Of a stretch of DNA of 64,000 nt, positions 34,974 through 42,728 are shown piece after piece. The stretch covers positions 1 to 64,000 of the forward strand of contig NZ_CVRP01000011.1 of the NCBI RefSeq assembly GCF_001261735.1. The letters are read 5' to 3'. The notes under the pieces are model-generated. The model saw only the letters and a program-made list of their open reading frames with translations, had not been told where the DNA came from and searched no databases. The number at the start of each line of letters is the position of its first letter. Position 1 is the first letter of the stretch. A program made the position numbers and the translations under genes. Source of the stretch: Dysgonomonas sp. BGC7 (GTDB lineage Bacteria > Bacteroidota > Bacteroidia > Bacteroidales > Dysgonomonadaceae).

Positions 34974-35288
34974 AATCGAATATCTTTATTATAAGCTTAC
35001 TTATATGGGAGATTAATATATTACGGAAATGCTCCCTATAACCATCTCCGATTGACTTTGCAAATATGAACTATTTTGGTCTAGGACTTATATCCATTTA
35101 TACCTCATAAGTGTCCATTTTGGCTATTTATCAATTTTATTAAACTCTTATCCCATGTTAATGTAAAATGTTTATAATATGGCAAATACGAGTCTATTAC
35201 GTGCGTTTTAATAAAATAAAATTATATCCGATTGATCAATACGTCCTCATTTATGTTCATATTGGAGTTTTAACAAAAACCTAAAAAC
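34974..35288. promoter_or_regulatory. Upstream region of the efflux operon
   Basis: This gene-free AT-rich stretch should hold the promoter and MarR operator of the leftward efflux operon. I see no clean TAnnTTTG/TTTG pair and no long palindrome. Its right side carries the terminator at 35289-35324. Confidence 0.3.
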
Positions 35289-35324
35289 AAGAAAGACGCA
35301 TTCATTATTGAATGCGTCTTTCTT
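35289..35324. terminator. Strong terminator with 16-bp perfect arms
   Basis: AAGAAAGACGCATTCA (35289-35304) pairs perfectly with TGAATGCGTCTTTCTT (35309-35324) around a TTAT loop. It lies after the leftward DUF6132 gene and ends the 36289-35356 operon. Confidence 0.8.
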
Positions 35325-35355
35325 TAAACTTACCGTATTTAGAGAAATCTTTGAT

Positions 35356-35553
35356 TTATATATTTTCTTTCTCTGTTAAGCTAATTATGAATCCACCGAA
35401 TAGTATTCCGATAAAACAGTTAAACCAACATTCGGAGGACATTGGATATACACCCCAATAACATCCCCAGTAATACCAATGAATATAGCCTGAGACAAAG
35501 CCTATAAACATTCCAAACAAAGTCTTTAAGTTTAATTTTATGAATGCTTTCAT
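35356..35553 (-). CDS. Small DUF6132-like membrane protein
   Basis: This is a 65-residue membrane protein; the start at 35553 (MKAFIKLNLKTLFG) is preferred over the longer frame beginning at 35592. It has two hydrophobic segments with the pattern GxxxGYxxW...GCYWGVYPMSSECW and a C-terminal GILFGGFII, which resembles the DUF6132 family. Members often have conserved Cys in the inter-membrane loop and lie near thioredoxin or rhodanese genes. Here Cys residues are kept in GCYWG and SECW. The function is unknown. It is the last gene of the thioredoxin-like/winged-helix operon. Confidence 0.68.
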   Translation of the reverse strand: MKAFIKLNLKTLFGMFIGFVSGYIHWYYWGCYWGVYPMSSECWFNCFIGILFGGFIISLTEKENI

Positions 35554-35613
35554 ATTATCCTGTAAAAAAAATAATTCGTATTTTATCCTCATCGAAAACT
35601 TAGATAAATTGAT

Positions 35614-35838
35614 TTAGTAAAATTTTTCATGAAATGTTTCCGGTAATTCAATATAAATAGTGTTATCTTTTAGAGTAAACTGTATTTTGTCTTCTTTAGC
35701 TAACCATCCAAGAGTAATATATATTATATTCTCCTCAAAATTGGTTAACTCTTGAATTTCTCGTATTGTCAGAACTTCTCTTTCGGTTAATAACTGCCAT
35801 ATAAAATTTGAATTTATTCTGATGTCATTTTTTAACAT
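35614..35838 (-). CDS. Winged helix-turn-helix protein (PF10771-like)
   Basis: This 74-residue protein starts at 35838 (MLKNDIRINSNF), 10 bp after the upstream stop. The longer frame from 35871 would overlap the neighbour. The motif FIWQLLTEREVLTIREIQEL followed by YITLGWLAKEDKIQF is typical of the PF10771 winged-helix domain of Bacteroidetes, often found near redox or metal genes. It probably senses something for the adjacent membrane thioredoxin-like and DUF6132 proteins, but targets are unknown. Confidence 0.72.
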   Translation of the reverse strand: MLKNDIRINSNFIWQLLTEREVLTIREIQELTNFEENIIYITLGWLAKEDKIQFTLKDNTIYIELPETFHEKFY

Positions 35839-35848
35839 AATTGGATCT

Positions 35849-36289
35849 TTAAAGTTTATTAATATTTTCAAACCGTTCTATAATCATTTTAAGGTTTGGA
35901 TAAGAAACAATTCCCATTATCCGGTTTATTTCACGCCCTTCTTTAACCAATAAAATAGAAGGGGTGCCAGAGACAATGCTACCATTTTTCAGATACAGAG
36001 TATTATGAACCGGAACATAATAGATTTTAGTTTTCAAACTATTTTCGTTGTTCAACCTGTTCAAATTATGTAAAATAATTTTTTCTGCATCCGATTCCGG
36101 ATTACAAAATAGGACAGCACATGCCTGATTCGATATTATTTTTTCTATATCTGAACTTTCCACCGTTTCTATTATGTCAGTTTCTATATTTTCAGGCGGC
36201 TTGTCTCGGATTAAGGATATTATATTCACAGCCATCACCAATATAATGATAGCCAATAAAAAATGCCATGTTTTTAATTTGAAAGTCAT
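35849..36289 (-). CDS. Membrane-anchored thioredoxin-like protein lacking CxxC
   Basis: This 146-residue protein has one N-terminal membrane anchor (residues 8-26, WHFLLAIIILVMAVNIISL) and a thioredoxin-like domain facing the periplasm. The fold is suggested by ACAVLFCNPESDAEKI, the cis-Pro strand SGTPSILLVKEGREINRIMG and the C-terminal helix. The redox CxxC motif is absent: only one Cys occurs at the usual place, in FCNPESD. It may act as a holdase, chaperone or peroxiredoxin-like partner. It heads the leftward three-gene operon with the winged-helix and DUF6132 genes. Confidence 0.65.
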   Translation of the reverse strand: MTFKLKTWHFLLAIIILVMAVNIISLIRDKPPENIETDIIETVESSDIEKIISNQACAVLFCNPESDAEKIILHNLNRLNNENSLKTKIYYVPVHNTLYLKNGSIVSGTPSILLVKEGREINRIMGIVSYPNLKMIIERFENINKL

Positions 36290-36437
36290 ACTTTATATTT
36301 TAACAAAAATCCCTCTATTATCTCTATTATCAATAATCTATTCTGCGATAAATATGTTCATTTTCGCTCTTTTTTTTAGATTTAAGTATTAACCCATTAG
36401 ATAAAGCTCCTATATTTGCAGGTAAAATAGAAGCTTT

Positions 36438-37316
36438 ATGATACATAATAAATTGGAATCATTCGGTTTTTCCGATATTAATCCCGGAACCCCCTATGTG
36501 ATAAAAAATTTCATATTATTCAACAGCAATGATAAGCCTCTAGATATTAATTTAGAGCACCCTTTTTCTTTTAAAGGAATTGTATTTATTATTTGCTTAA
36601 AGGGTTCCGGAAAGATTAAAATTGATTTTAAAGAGTACTGTTTAAAAGAGAATTCTGTTTTAACAATATTGCCCAATCAAATAACAGAGAGTGTAGAGCA
36701 TACGGATGATTTTTTCATCGAATTATTGGCCTTCGATTTTGATTTTTTATCGGATATTCCTCTTCCTAAGGATTTTGATCTACCTAAAAGAATCGCTCAA
36801 AGTCCTATACTCGACCTCTCTGGTAATGATATACAAAATCTTCTCAGATATCATTCATTTATTATTGAAACATTTAATAATAAAAAATCAGTACTCTTTG
36901 AACAGATTATTAAAGGTTTGCTTTATTCTTTATTAATGGAAATTGCAGTTTTATATACAGAACAAGACTATAATTTTAAAGAGAGAAAGCCAACATCAAG
37001 AAAAGAGGAAATAGTTTATCAATTTTTGGAACTATTGAAAGATCATTATAAAAATGGAAGAAACTCTTCTTATTATGCTGATAAAATGTTCATTACACCT
37101 AAATATTTATCCAGCACATTGAGAAAAGTAACGGGGAGGTCTATTAATTCATGGATTGAAGATGCAGTTCTAATAGGGGCGAAAGTACTTTTAAAGTCGA
37201 CAAATCTAACAGTACTACAAGTCTCGGAAGAACTGAATTTCCCGAATTCATCCTATTTTGGACGTTTCTTTAAGAAACATACAGGAATGACGCCTAAAAA
37301 TTATCGGGACAGTTAA
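36438..37316 (+). CDS. AraC-family transcriptional regulator
   Basis: This 292-residue AraC/XylS regulator has an N-terminal cupin-like sensor domain (about residues 1-150, with GTPYVIKNFILF and FKGIVFIICLKGSGKIKI). The C-terminal double HTH includes YYADKMFITPKYLSSTLRKV and VLQVSEELNFPNSSYFGRFF. The last element is TGMTPKNYRDS. The ligand is unknown. It is transcribed divergently from the thioredoxin-like operon, with 148 bp between starts, so that operon is one candidate target. It is typical of the many small-molecule AraC regulators of Bacteroidales. Confidence 0.9.
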   Translation: MIHNKLESFGFSDINPGTPYVIKNFILFNSNDKPLDINLEHPFSFKGIVFIICLKGSGKIKIDFKEYCLKENSVLTILPNQITESVEHTDDFFIELLAFDFDFLSDIPLPKDFDLPKRIAQSPILDLSGNDIQNLLRYHSFIIETFNNKKSVLFEQIIKGLLYSLLMEIAVLYTEQDYNFKERKPTSRKEEIVYQFLELLKDHYKNGRNSSYYADKMFITPKYLSSTLRKVTGRSINSWIEDAVLIGAKVLLKSTNLTVLQVSEELNFPNSSYFGRFFKKHTGMTPKNYRDS

Positions 37317-37356
37317 AATTCTCAAGACTACGGTTGTTGATCCGAACCATATAAGA

Positions 37357-37650
37357 TTACTTGATAAAAGCCCAGAAAATATGGCCATCATTAATTTCCT
37401 TAAAAGTTTTTGCCGTGATACCTATTTTTTTGAAGAAAGACCTATCTTCCTCTTTTATATCCAGGATATAAAAAACATTAATATCTCTAGCCAATAGCCA
37501 AAGTGATATATAATTTACAGTCATATTGTAAAGAAAAACGTCTTCCATACCTGTAATTTTACCTTCTTCTATATTAAATATCAGGGCACACATTGCTTCG
37601 CTATTGGGGCGAGCCATTCTTTCATTCTTTACAAATATTGCGACTTTCAT
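37357..37650 (-). CDS. Dinitrogenase-cofactor (NifX/NifB-type) family small protein
   Basis: This 97-residue protein has the look of the DiNase_FeMo-co/NifX family. Features are an N-terminal beta strand MKVAIFVKNERMARPNSEAMCALIFNIE-like region and a strand-helix IFYILDI-type core (INVFYILDIKEEDRSFFKK). The C-terminal Lys-Gly loop is missing. In non-diazotrophs these small proteins are thought to bind metal or redox cofactors. No nif or Fe-S assembly genes are nearby. The assignment is tentative. It stands alone, convergent to the AraC gene. Confidence 0.45.
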   Translation of the reverse strand: MKVAIFVKNERMARPNSEAMCALIFNIEEGKITGMEDVFLYNMTVNYISLWLLARDINVFYILDIKEEDRSFFKKIGITAKTFKEINDGHIFWAFIK

Positions 37651-38179
37651 GGTATATTCGTTTAGTATGTTAAAATAAACTTCTAAGATCAGATTTTAGA
37701 CAAAAGTCAATCCTGACATTTATCGTATATTTATTATAATCAAGTAAATCTTACCTGTACCTTCAATAACAATGTATAATTCACTTTATCCGTTATACTC
37801 CGAGATGGCGATCTTTACCTAGTCTTTATTTCAGTAATATAAACACCAATCGCATTCATTAGGGGCACTGCCGCATCGATAACGTGAACCTCTTTATTTT
37901 GTGCTGTTATTCCTATTGATAAACATAAGAATAAGTATATCCAGAATGTTATTTTCATTTGCTCTTGTTACGGGCGATACCTAAATATCTTTATTTGTAT
38001 TACAAAAGTCTTAAGATTATGAGATAGTCTAGTGATCCAGTTGACCTCGGAAGTGTTCATTTGGGATGATTCTCGTATATTGAATTAATAGCAAATGCGG
38101 ACATAATTGTCGGCAAAATGGTCATTTTGAATCCGCTTATTTAGTCGAACTTTGTTTTTAAACAATATATAATCTTATT
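37651..38179. other. Intergenic region with one short signal-peptide frame
   Basis: 529 bp lie between the NifX-like and Usp genes. The only notable item is a 47-codon minus-strand frame at 37815-37958, beginning MKITFWIYLFLCLSIGITAQ, which looks like a signal peptide. It is followed by a short tail with no recognised domain. It may be the remnant of a secreted protein. The rest is AT-rich with no clear hairpin. Confidence 0.35.
37815..37958 (-). CDS. Possible truncated secreted peptide
   Basis: This 47-residue frame has a good signal sequence ending at ITAQ, then NKEVHVIDAAVPLMNAIG. It ends at TAA after ITEIKTR. No family is recognised. It could be a small secreted protein or the 5' remnant of a lost gene. 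Confidence 0.25.
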   Translation of the reverse strand: MKITFWIYLFLCLSIGITAQNKEVHVIDAAVPLMNAIGVYITEIKTR

Positions 38180-39307
38180 ATGAATGATGAACTGCTTACC
38201 TTGGCAATACATACTGTCGGCAAGGCCAAAGTTTTAAAGAACGTTCTTGAAAGTTACGGGATAACAGTATCTTTAGAGAAGATTGAGCACCCTGTTTCCG
38301 GATTGTCTGTCTCCGACAGGTATTCTGTTAAGGTTCGAAATATTGACCTGTCAAAGGCCCTAAACATTATTGAAGAAAATCGTCTGTTTAATTATGATGA
38401 CAAATCCACGCAGGCAATCGATGACGGGCGCAAACGGATTCTTGTTGCAGTGGATTTTTCAGATTATTCATTAAAGGCCTGCCAGATAGCTTTCAGTATT
38501 GCCAAAGAGGTCAATGCCAAAGTTAAAATACTTCATGTTTATCATAATATATATTATCCGTCGCACATACCATTCGCAGATAGTTTAAAAGAGAGTCCAC
38601 ATGAGGGATTATTAAATAAAACCAGAAAACAGATGCTTGATCTTTGCGTAGAAATTGATAATAAAATAGCTACGGAAAAATGGGATTCGATCAATTATTC
38701 CTATTCTCTTAGAGAAGGGGTTGTCGAAGAAGAGATTGAATCTTTTGTCAAAGAATACAAACCGTTTCTTTTAATTTTAGGAACAAAAGGTAAAAATAAC
38801 AATCAATCATCCGTATTGGGAAATGTAACTGCAGATGTTATTGAGATGGTTAATATTCCGGTGTTGGCTATTCCCGAAAGCTCTCCAATTAATTCAGCAA
38901 AAGACATAAAGCATGTGGTTTTTTTAACCAGTCTTCTAACAAAAGATTTGAACTCATTCAATTCGCTCATTAATGATTTTATTTCTTATCAAGACATTAA
39001 AATAACATTAATGCATGTCAACAATATTATGGCTAATAAAGAAGAGAGTGCAGTTTGGACAGAAACAGTATTACAAAGTATCTGTACGCATTTTAGAGAG
39101 GAGTATCCGCAACTAAACATAGATTATAAGCTGATTGAATCTCCGGATGTGCCTCAAGCTGTAAATGATTATGTAGAAAAAGAAAATATTACAGTTGTCT
39201 GTTTAAATACCCGCAAAAGAAATCTTTTCGAAAGAATATTTGCACCAAGTGTTTCTCGAAAATTCTTGGTAGAATCTAATAAAACCATCCTTGTTTTACG
39301 AGGATGA
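38180..39307 (+). CDS. Tandem universal stress protein with extra N-terminal domain
   Basis: This 375-residue protein has a short N-terminal domain (about residues 1-75; LTLAIHTVGKAKVLKNVLES, a DUF2007-like fold) and then two UspA domains. The first begins KRILVAVDFSDYSLKACQ and keeps the ATP-binding GxxG/S pattern LGTKGKNNNQSSVLGNVTADVI. The second, from about residue 245, is diverged and ends FAPSVSRKFLVESNKTILVL. Such proteins are soluble and linked to starvation or redox stress. It lies 15 bp before ndk on the same strand, so the two are probably co-transcribed. The role is by family only. Confidence 0.86.
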   Translation: MNDELLTLAIHTVGKAKVLKNVLESYGITVSLEKIEHPVSGLSVSDRYSVKVRNIDLSKALNIIEENRLFNYDDKSTQAIDDGRKRILVAVDFSDYSLKACQIAFSIAKEVNAKVKILHVYHNIYYPSHIPFADSLKESPHEGLLNKTRKQMLDLCVEIDNKIATEKWDSINYSYSLREGVVEEEIESFVKEYKPFLLILGTKGKNNNQSSVLGNVTADVIEMVNIPVLAIPESSPINSAKDIKHVVFLTSLLTKDLNSFNSLINDFISYQDIKITLMHVNNIMANKEESAVWTETVLQSICTHFREEYPQLNIDYKLIESPDVPQAVNDYVEKENITVVCLNTRKRNLFERIFAPSVSRKFLVESNKTILVLRG

Positions 39308-39322
39308 CATAAAAAAGGAATA

Positions 39323-39784
39323 ATGGAGAAAACTCTGGTTATATTAAAACCTTCTGCTATACAACGGGGATTGATAAGTGAAATAATCCAGCGCTTTGAA
39401 CGGAAGGGGTTACAATTAGTCGGTATAAAAATGATGCAGCTTAGTGATGAAATTTTGAATATTCATTATGGGCATCTGATAAATAAACCTTTTTTTAAGC
39501 AGACTAAAGATTCGATGAAAAGATGTCCCGTCATTATACAATGCTGGACTGGAATTGATGTTATTAGCGTTGTTAGATCTTTAACGGGAAGTACAGATGG
39601 AAAATATGCTTCAATAGGAACGATAAGAGGCGATTTCTCGATTAGTATACAGGAGAATATCGTTCACGCTTCAGATTCCCCAGAGGCGGCAGAAATTGAA
39701 ATTAAACGTTTCTTTGATAGAAATGAGATATTTAATTATTCATTAAATATCTCATCTTATCTGTACGCAGATAATGAAAAATAA
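39323..39784 (+). CDS. ndk: Nucleoside diphosphate kinase
   Basis: This 153-residue nucleoside diphosphate kinase equilibrates NTP and NDP pools. It keeps the start EKTLVILKPSAIQRG, the Kpn-loop region HLINKPFF, and the nucleotide-binding GTIRGDFSISIQENIVHASDS. The catalytic histidine is in IVHASDS (near residue 115). Usual TGATNP is replaced by TGSTDG. Length fits the family. It follows the Usp gene closely. Confidence 0.94.
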   Translation: MEKTLVILKPSAIQRGLISEIIQRFERKGLQLVGIKMMQLSDEILNIHYGHLINKPFFKQTKDSMKRCPVIIQCWTGIDVISVVRSLTGSTDGKYASIGTIRGDFSISIQENIVHASDSPEAAEIEIKRFFDRNEIFNYSLNISSYLYADNEK

Positions 39785-39958
39785 TAAGCTATGCGAAGCC
39801 AAACCTGTAAAAAACAGTTAACCCTTGGCACTATTTCAGCATGAAATAATTGATCACCCAAACCTCACAACTCTGATAAATTCAGGGTTTCTGAAGGTTT
39901 GAAATAATGAAGGAATATTTTTATCTGTACACATATGTATGAATATTATAACAAACTA

Positions 39959-40462
39959 TTAGTCACTAAATATGATTCTATAATCCTCCTTATTTATTGC
40001 TGGTAGTAGTATTTTTAAGATATCTTGCATTTTAATCGACAAACTACATGTATTGATACAAGGATGACAAGCAATATAATCCATCTGAATTACATCTTCA
40101 TCGATTAATAATTGTACTCTATTTTCTTTATCATAAATTAAACTGAGCGGACTGACCGCACCGGGCTGGGTATTGATCATTTTTTCCATCTCTTCTTTTG
40201 AGGTCAAAGAAAGATGGGAACTGTCGATCTGTTTTGATATCTCTTTTAATGGAGCATTCTTTTCTCCGGGAAGCATTAACAGAAAATACTCTTGTTGTCT
40301 GTTGCATAGAAACAAGCACTTGCTGGGTTTTACGCCCAGTTGGTGGGCGATATTCTCCCCCTCTTCCATACTGAAAATGGGAGAATGTAACAGGCATCTA
40401 TAACCAATCTTCAAATTAGTCAGAGTCTCTATAATATGACCATAACTATCTGGCTTTTCCAT
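39959..40462 (-). CDS. YbaK/ProX-type aminoacyl-tRNA editing protein
   Basis: This is a 167-residue YbaK/EbsC-fold protein of the prolyl-tRNA deacylase group (ProXp-ala-like). Family segments are [21 protein letters not shown], with the catalytic-type lysine, and [20 protein letters not shown] (the GxxxP loop). [20 protein letters not shown] is the C-terminal helix. Such enzymes hydrolyse mischarged Ala-tRNA(Pro). Its start overlaps the trpS stop by 17 bp, so the two are co-expressed. The substrate call is from family. Confidence 0.85.
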   Translation of the reverse strand: MEKPDSYGHIIETLTNLKIGYRCLLHSPIFSMEEGENIAHQLGVKPSKCLFLCNRQQEYFLLMLPGEKNAPLKEISKQIDSSHLSLTSKEEMEKMINTQPGAVSPLSLIYDKENRVQLLIDEDVIQMDYIACHPCINTCSLSIKMQDILKILLPAINKEDYRIIFSD

Positions 40463-41537
40463 AATTAAAAGATTGAGATTGAATCAAATCATTATCCTCG
40501 AAATAGTCAATATGCATCGCCTTACGAACATTGGAGAGAGTTGATGCTGCTACTTCGCGAGCTATTTCACTGCCCTCTTTAAGTATCCGGTACACATCAG
40601 GAATATTTTTCTCAAACTCTTTTCTGCATGCGCGTATAGGAGTAAGTTCTTCTTGCAATACAGCATTAAGAAATTTCTTCACTTTAACATCTCCAAGACC
40701 TCCACGCCGGTAATGACCTTTTAGTTCATCAAGGTTTGCATACTCCGGCAGGTAGGCAATAAAATGTTCGGAACGACAGAAAGCTTCAAGATAGGTAAAT
40801 ACCGTATTCCCTTCAACCTTTCCGGGATCTTCCAGCCTTAGATGTTCGGGATCTGTATACATTGCCATCACCCTTTTACGTACATCTTCTTCACTATCCG
40901 AAAGATAGATGCAATTGCCAAGAGATTTGCTCATTTTTGCTTTTCCATCAGTTCCAGGCAAACGCAAACAAGCTGAATTTTCCGGGAGCAGGATTTCCGG
41001 TTCAATGAGAGTATTTCCGTAAGCATTATTAAAACGACGCACAATTTCACGTGCCTGCTCTAACATAGGTTCTTGGTCTTCTCCTGCAGGTACAGTCGTG
41101 GCGTTAAAAGCGGTGATATCCGCAGCTTGACTGATGGGATAAGTGAAAAATCCCACAGGAATACTGCCCTCAAACTTGCGCATCTGAATCTCCGATTTTA
41201 CAGTAGGATTCCTTTGCAAACGAGATACAGAGACAAGGTTCATATAGTAAAACGAAAGTTCACAAAGTTGGGGGACCTGAGATTGAATGAAAATTACACT
41301 CTTGGTTGGATCAATACCGCAAGAGAGATAATCTAAAGCGACTTCAATGATGTTCTGACGAACCTTTTCCGGATTGTCAGCGTTATCGGTAAGTGCTTGG
41401 GCATCGGCAATCATAATATAAATCTTATCATAATCACCCGAGTTTTGAAGTTCTACCCGCCTCTTCAAGGAGCCAACATAGTGACCTAAATGTAAACGAC
41501 CTGTAGGACGGTCACCAGTTAATATAATCTTATTCAT
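40446..41537 (-). CDS. trpS: Tryptophanyl-tRNA synthetase
   Basis: This 363-residue class I aminoacyl-tRNA synthetase charges tRNA-Trp. The HIGH motif is HLGHYVGSL (residues 17-25), and KMSKS appears in [12 protein letters not shown]. Trp-specific regions include [10 protein letters not shown] and [10 protein letters not shown]. The C-terminal tail after the anticodon-binding helices ([15 protein letters not shown]) is longer than usual by a few residues and overlaps the next gene. It stands between the editing protein gene and an AraC regulator, all on the minus strand. Confidence 0.95.
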   Translation of the reverse strand: MNKIILTGDRPTGRLHLGHYVGSLKRRVELQNSGDYDKIYIMIADAQALTDNADNPEKVRQNIIEVALDYLSCGIDPTKSVIFIQSQVPQLCELSFYYMNLVSVSRLQRNPTVKSEIQMRKFEGSIPVGFFTYPISQAADITAFNATTVPAGEDQEPMLEQAREIVRRFNNAYGNTLIEPEILLPENSACLRLPGTDGKAKMSKSLGNCIYLSDSEEDVRKRVMAMYTDPEHLRLEDPGKVEGNTVFTYLEAFCRSEHFIAYLPEYANLDELKGHYRRGGLGDVKVKKFLNAVLQEELTPIRACRKEFEKNIPDVYRILKEGSEIAREVAASTLSNVRKAMHIDYFEDNDLIQSQSFNYGKAR

Positions 41538-41544
41538 TTTAAAT

Positions 41545-42390
41545 TTATGTTTTAATTCGATAATTGATGGGTGATACTCCCGTCATGCGTGTGAAAAAAC
41601 GACACATATAGGAAGGATCTTTGAAATGTAATTCAGATGCGATACTCTTTACGGATAAATCGGTATTAATGAGCATCTCTTTAATTGCAACGACGACCTG
41701 TTTATCAATCAACTCTTTTGGAGAAGCAGCCAAAACCCTGCTTGTTACTTTATACAGGTAGGAAGTGGCAATACAAAGTTTATCAGCATAAAACTGAACC
41801 TCCCTGTAATTGGAATGATGCTTTGCCAACAGTTCAAGGAATTGATTGACCAACATCCGTGCCCTGTTACTTTCTCTCTGTGAATCATCCAATCCTGACA
41901 ATTGGAGCTCCGTATCGATTGCCATGAACAAATTATGAATATGATTTTTTAGCATATCCTTCCGGTACGAAATGGTGCAATGATTTATCGTCCATGACAT
42001 TTGCTGCCACCAGTTTTTTAGTAAAAACAACTGTCGGTCATTGGCTTGGAAGAAAGGATTGGCATCAATAAAATTCCATAATCTGCTTGTCGTTACCTTA
42101 TAAACGATATCTTCTATAAGGTTGTATGGTAATGATATAATCCCAGCCTTAAATCCGTTGGATACATTCTCAAAAACAACATTGTCATTATAAAATAAAA
42201 TACCTATACTTCCTTCCTTCAAAGGGAATTGCATGCTATTCACTTTCACAATCCCATAACCTTGTTGAACAAGAACAATAGAACATCCTGCTGTGTCAAA
42301 AGGCTTGCCACAACAGTCTTTCATGTCGGATATGGTTAGTTTGTATTCTCCGGCATAAGAATGATTCTTATTGTCCGTACGCTCCATCAA
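41545..42390 (-). CDS. AraC-family regulator next to trpS and a MATE remnant
   Basis: This 281-residue AraC/XylS regulator has an N-terminal sensing domain (residues 1-150; [15 protein letters not shown]) and a C-terminal double HTH. The HTH blocks are [20 protein letters not shown] and [20 protein letters not shown], then [17 protein letters not shown]. Its start is 139 bp from the divergent truncated MATE gene at 42530. AraC-MATE divergent pairs are common in Bacteroides, so the MATE gene was probably its target. It is 7 bp upstream of trpS on the same strand; read-through into trpS is possible. Confidence 0.9.
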   Translation of the reverse strand: MMERTDNKNHSYAGEYKLTISDMKDCCGKPFDTAGCSIVLVQQGYGIVKVNSMQFPLKEGSIGILFYNDNVVFENVSNGFKAGIISLPYNLIEDIVYKVTTSRLWNFIDANPFFQANDRQLFLLKNWWQQMSWTINHCTISYRKDMLKNHIHNLFMAIDTELQLSGLDDSQRESNRARMLVNQFLELLAKHHSNYREVQFYADKLCIATSYLYKVTSRVLAASPKELIDKQVVVAIKEMLINTDLSVKSIASELHFKDPSYMCRFFTRMTGVSPINYRIKT

Positions 42391-42529
42391 GTGATTTTCG
42401 GTAAAGGTAGTTATTCTGACTAAAAATCAGCAGGAGAGTATCGAAAAACACCTAATTTGGAAATAAAAAAGCATGTGTGAAAAGAAGATACCTTTGTAAT
42501 TTTACCAAGCTTTTCGCATAGGTAATAAG

Positions 42530-42679
42530 ATGGTAAAAGACAACAAAACGTTAGATTTTGGAAAGAATAATGTCGGTTCTTTGTATTATAAGATGCTAAT
42601 CCCGACATTATTCGGTATGCTAAGTATGGCTGCGGTAACTGCCATCAACGGAATCTTTGTGGGACATTATTTTTTGTGA
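42530..42679 (+). pseudogene. 5' remnant of a MATE efflux gene
   Basis: This 49-codon frame begins MVKDNKTLDFGKNNVGSLYY and runs into KMLIPTLFGMLSMAAVTAIN and GIFVGHYFL, then a TGA. It matches the N-terminal helix of NorM/MATE-type drug-sodium antiporters, which normally run about 450 residues. Homology stops after GIFVGH, where unrelated sequence begins. No C-terminal MATE segment appears in the next 10 kb. It is a truncated gene, probably cut when the SusR-like/GH31 segment arrived. Confidence 0.78.
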
Positions 42680-42728
42680 ATTTTACAAAAAACTGGATTC
42701 TCTTCTCACAAACATTTATCTTTATGGA

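Noticed and set aside
39785-39958. Possible terminator or small RNA between ndk and the editing protein gene
   Set aside because: There are only imperfect short dyads around AAACCT/AGGTTT with no T-run; not strong enough to list.
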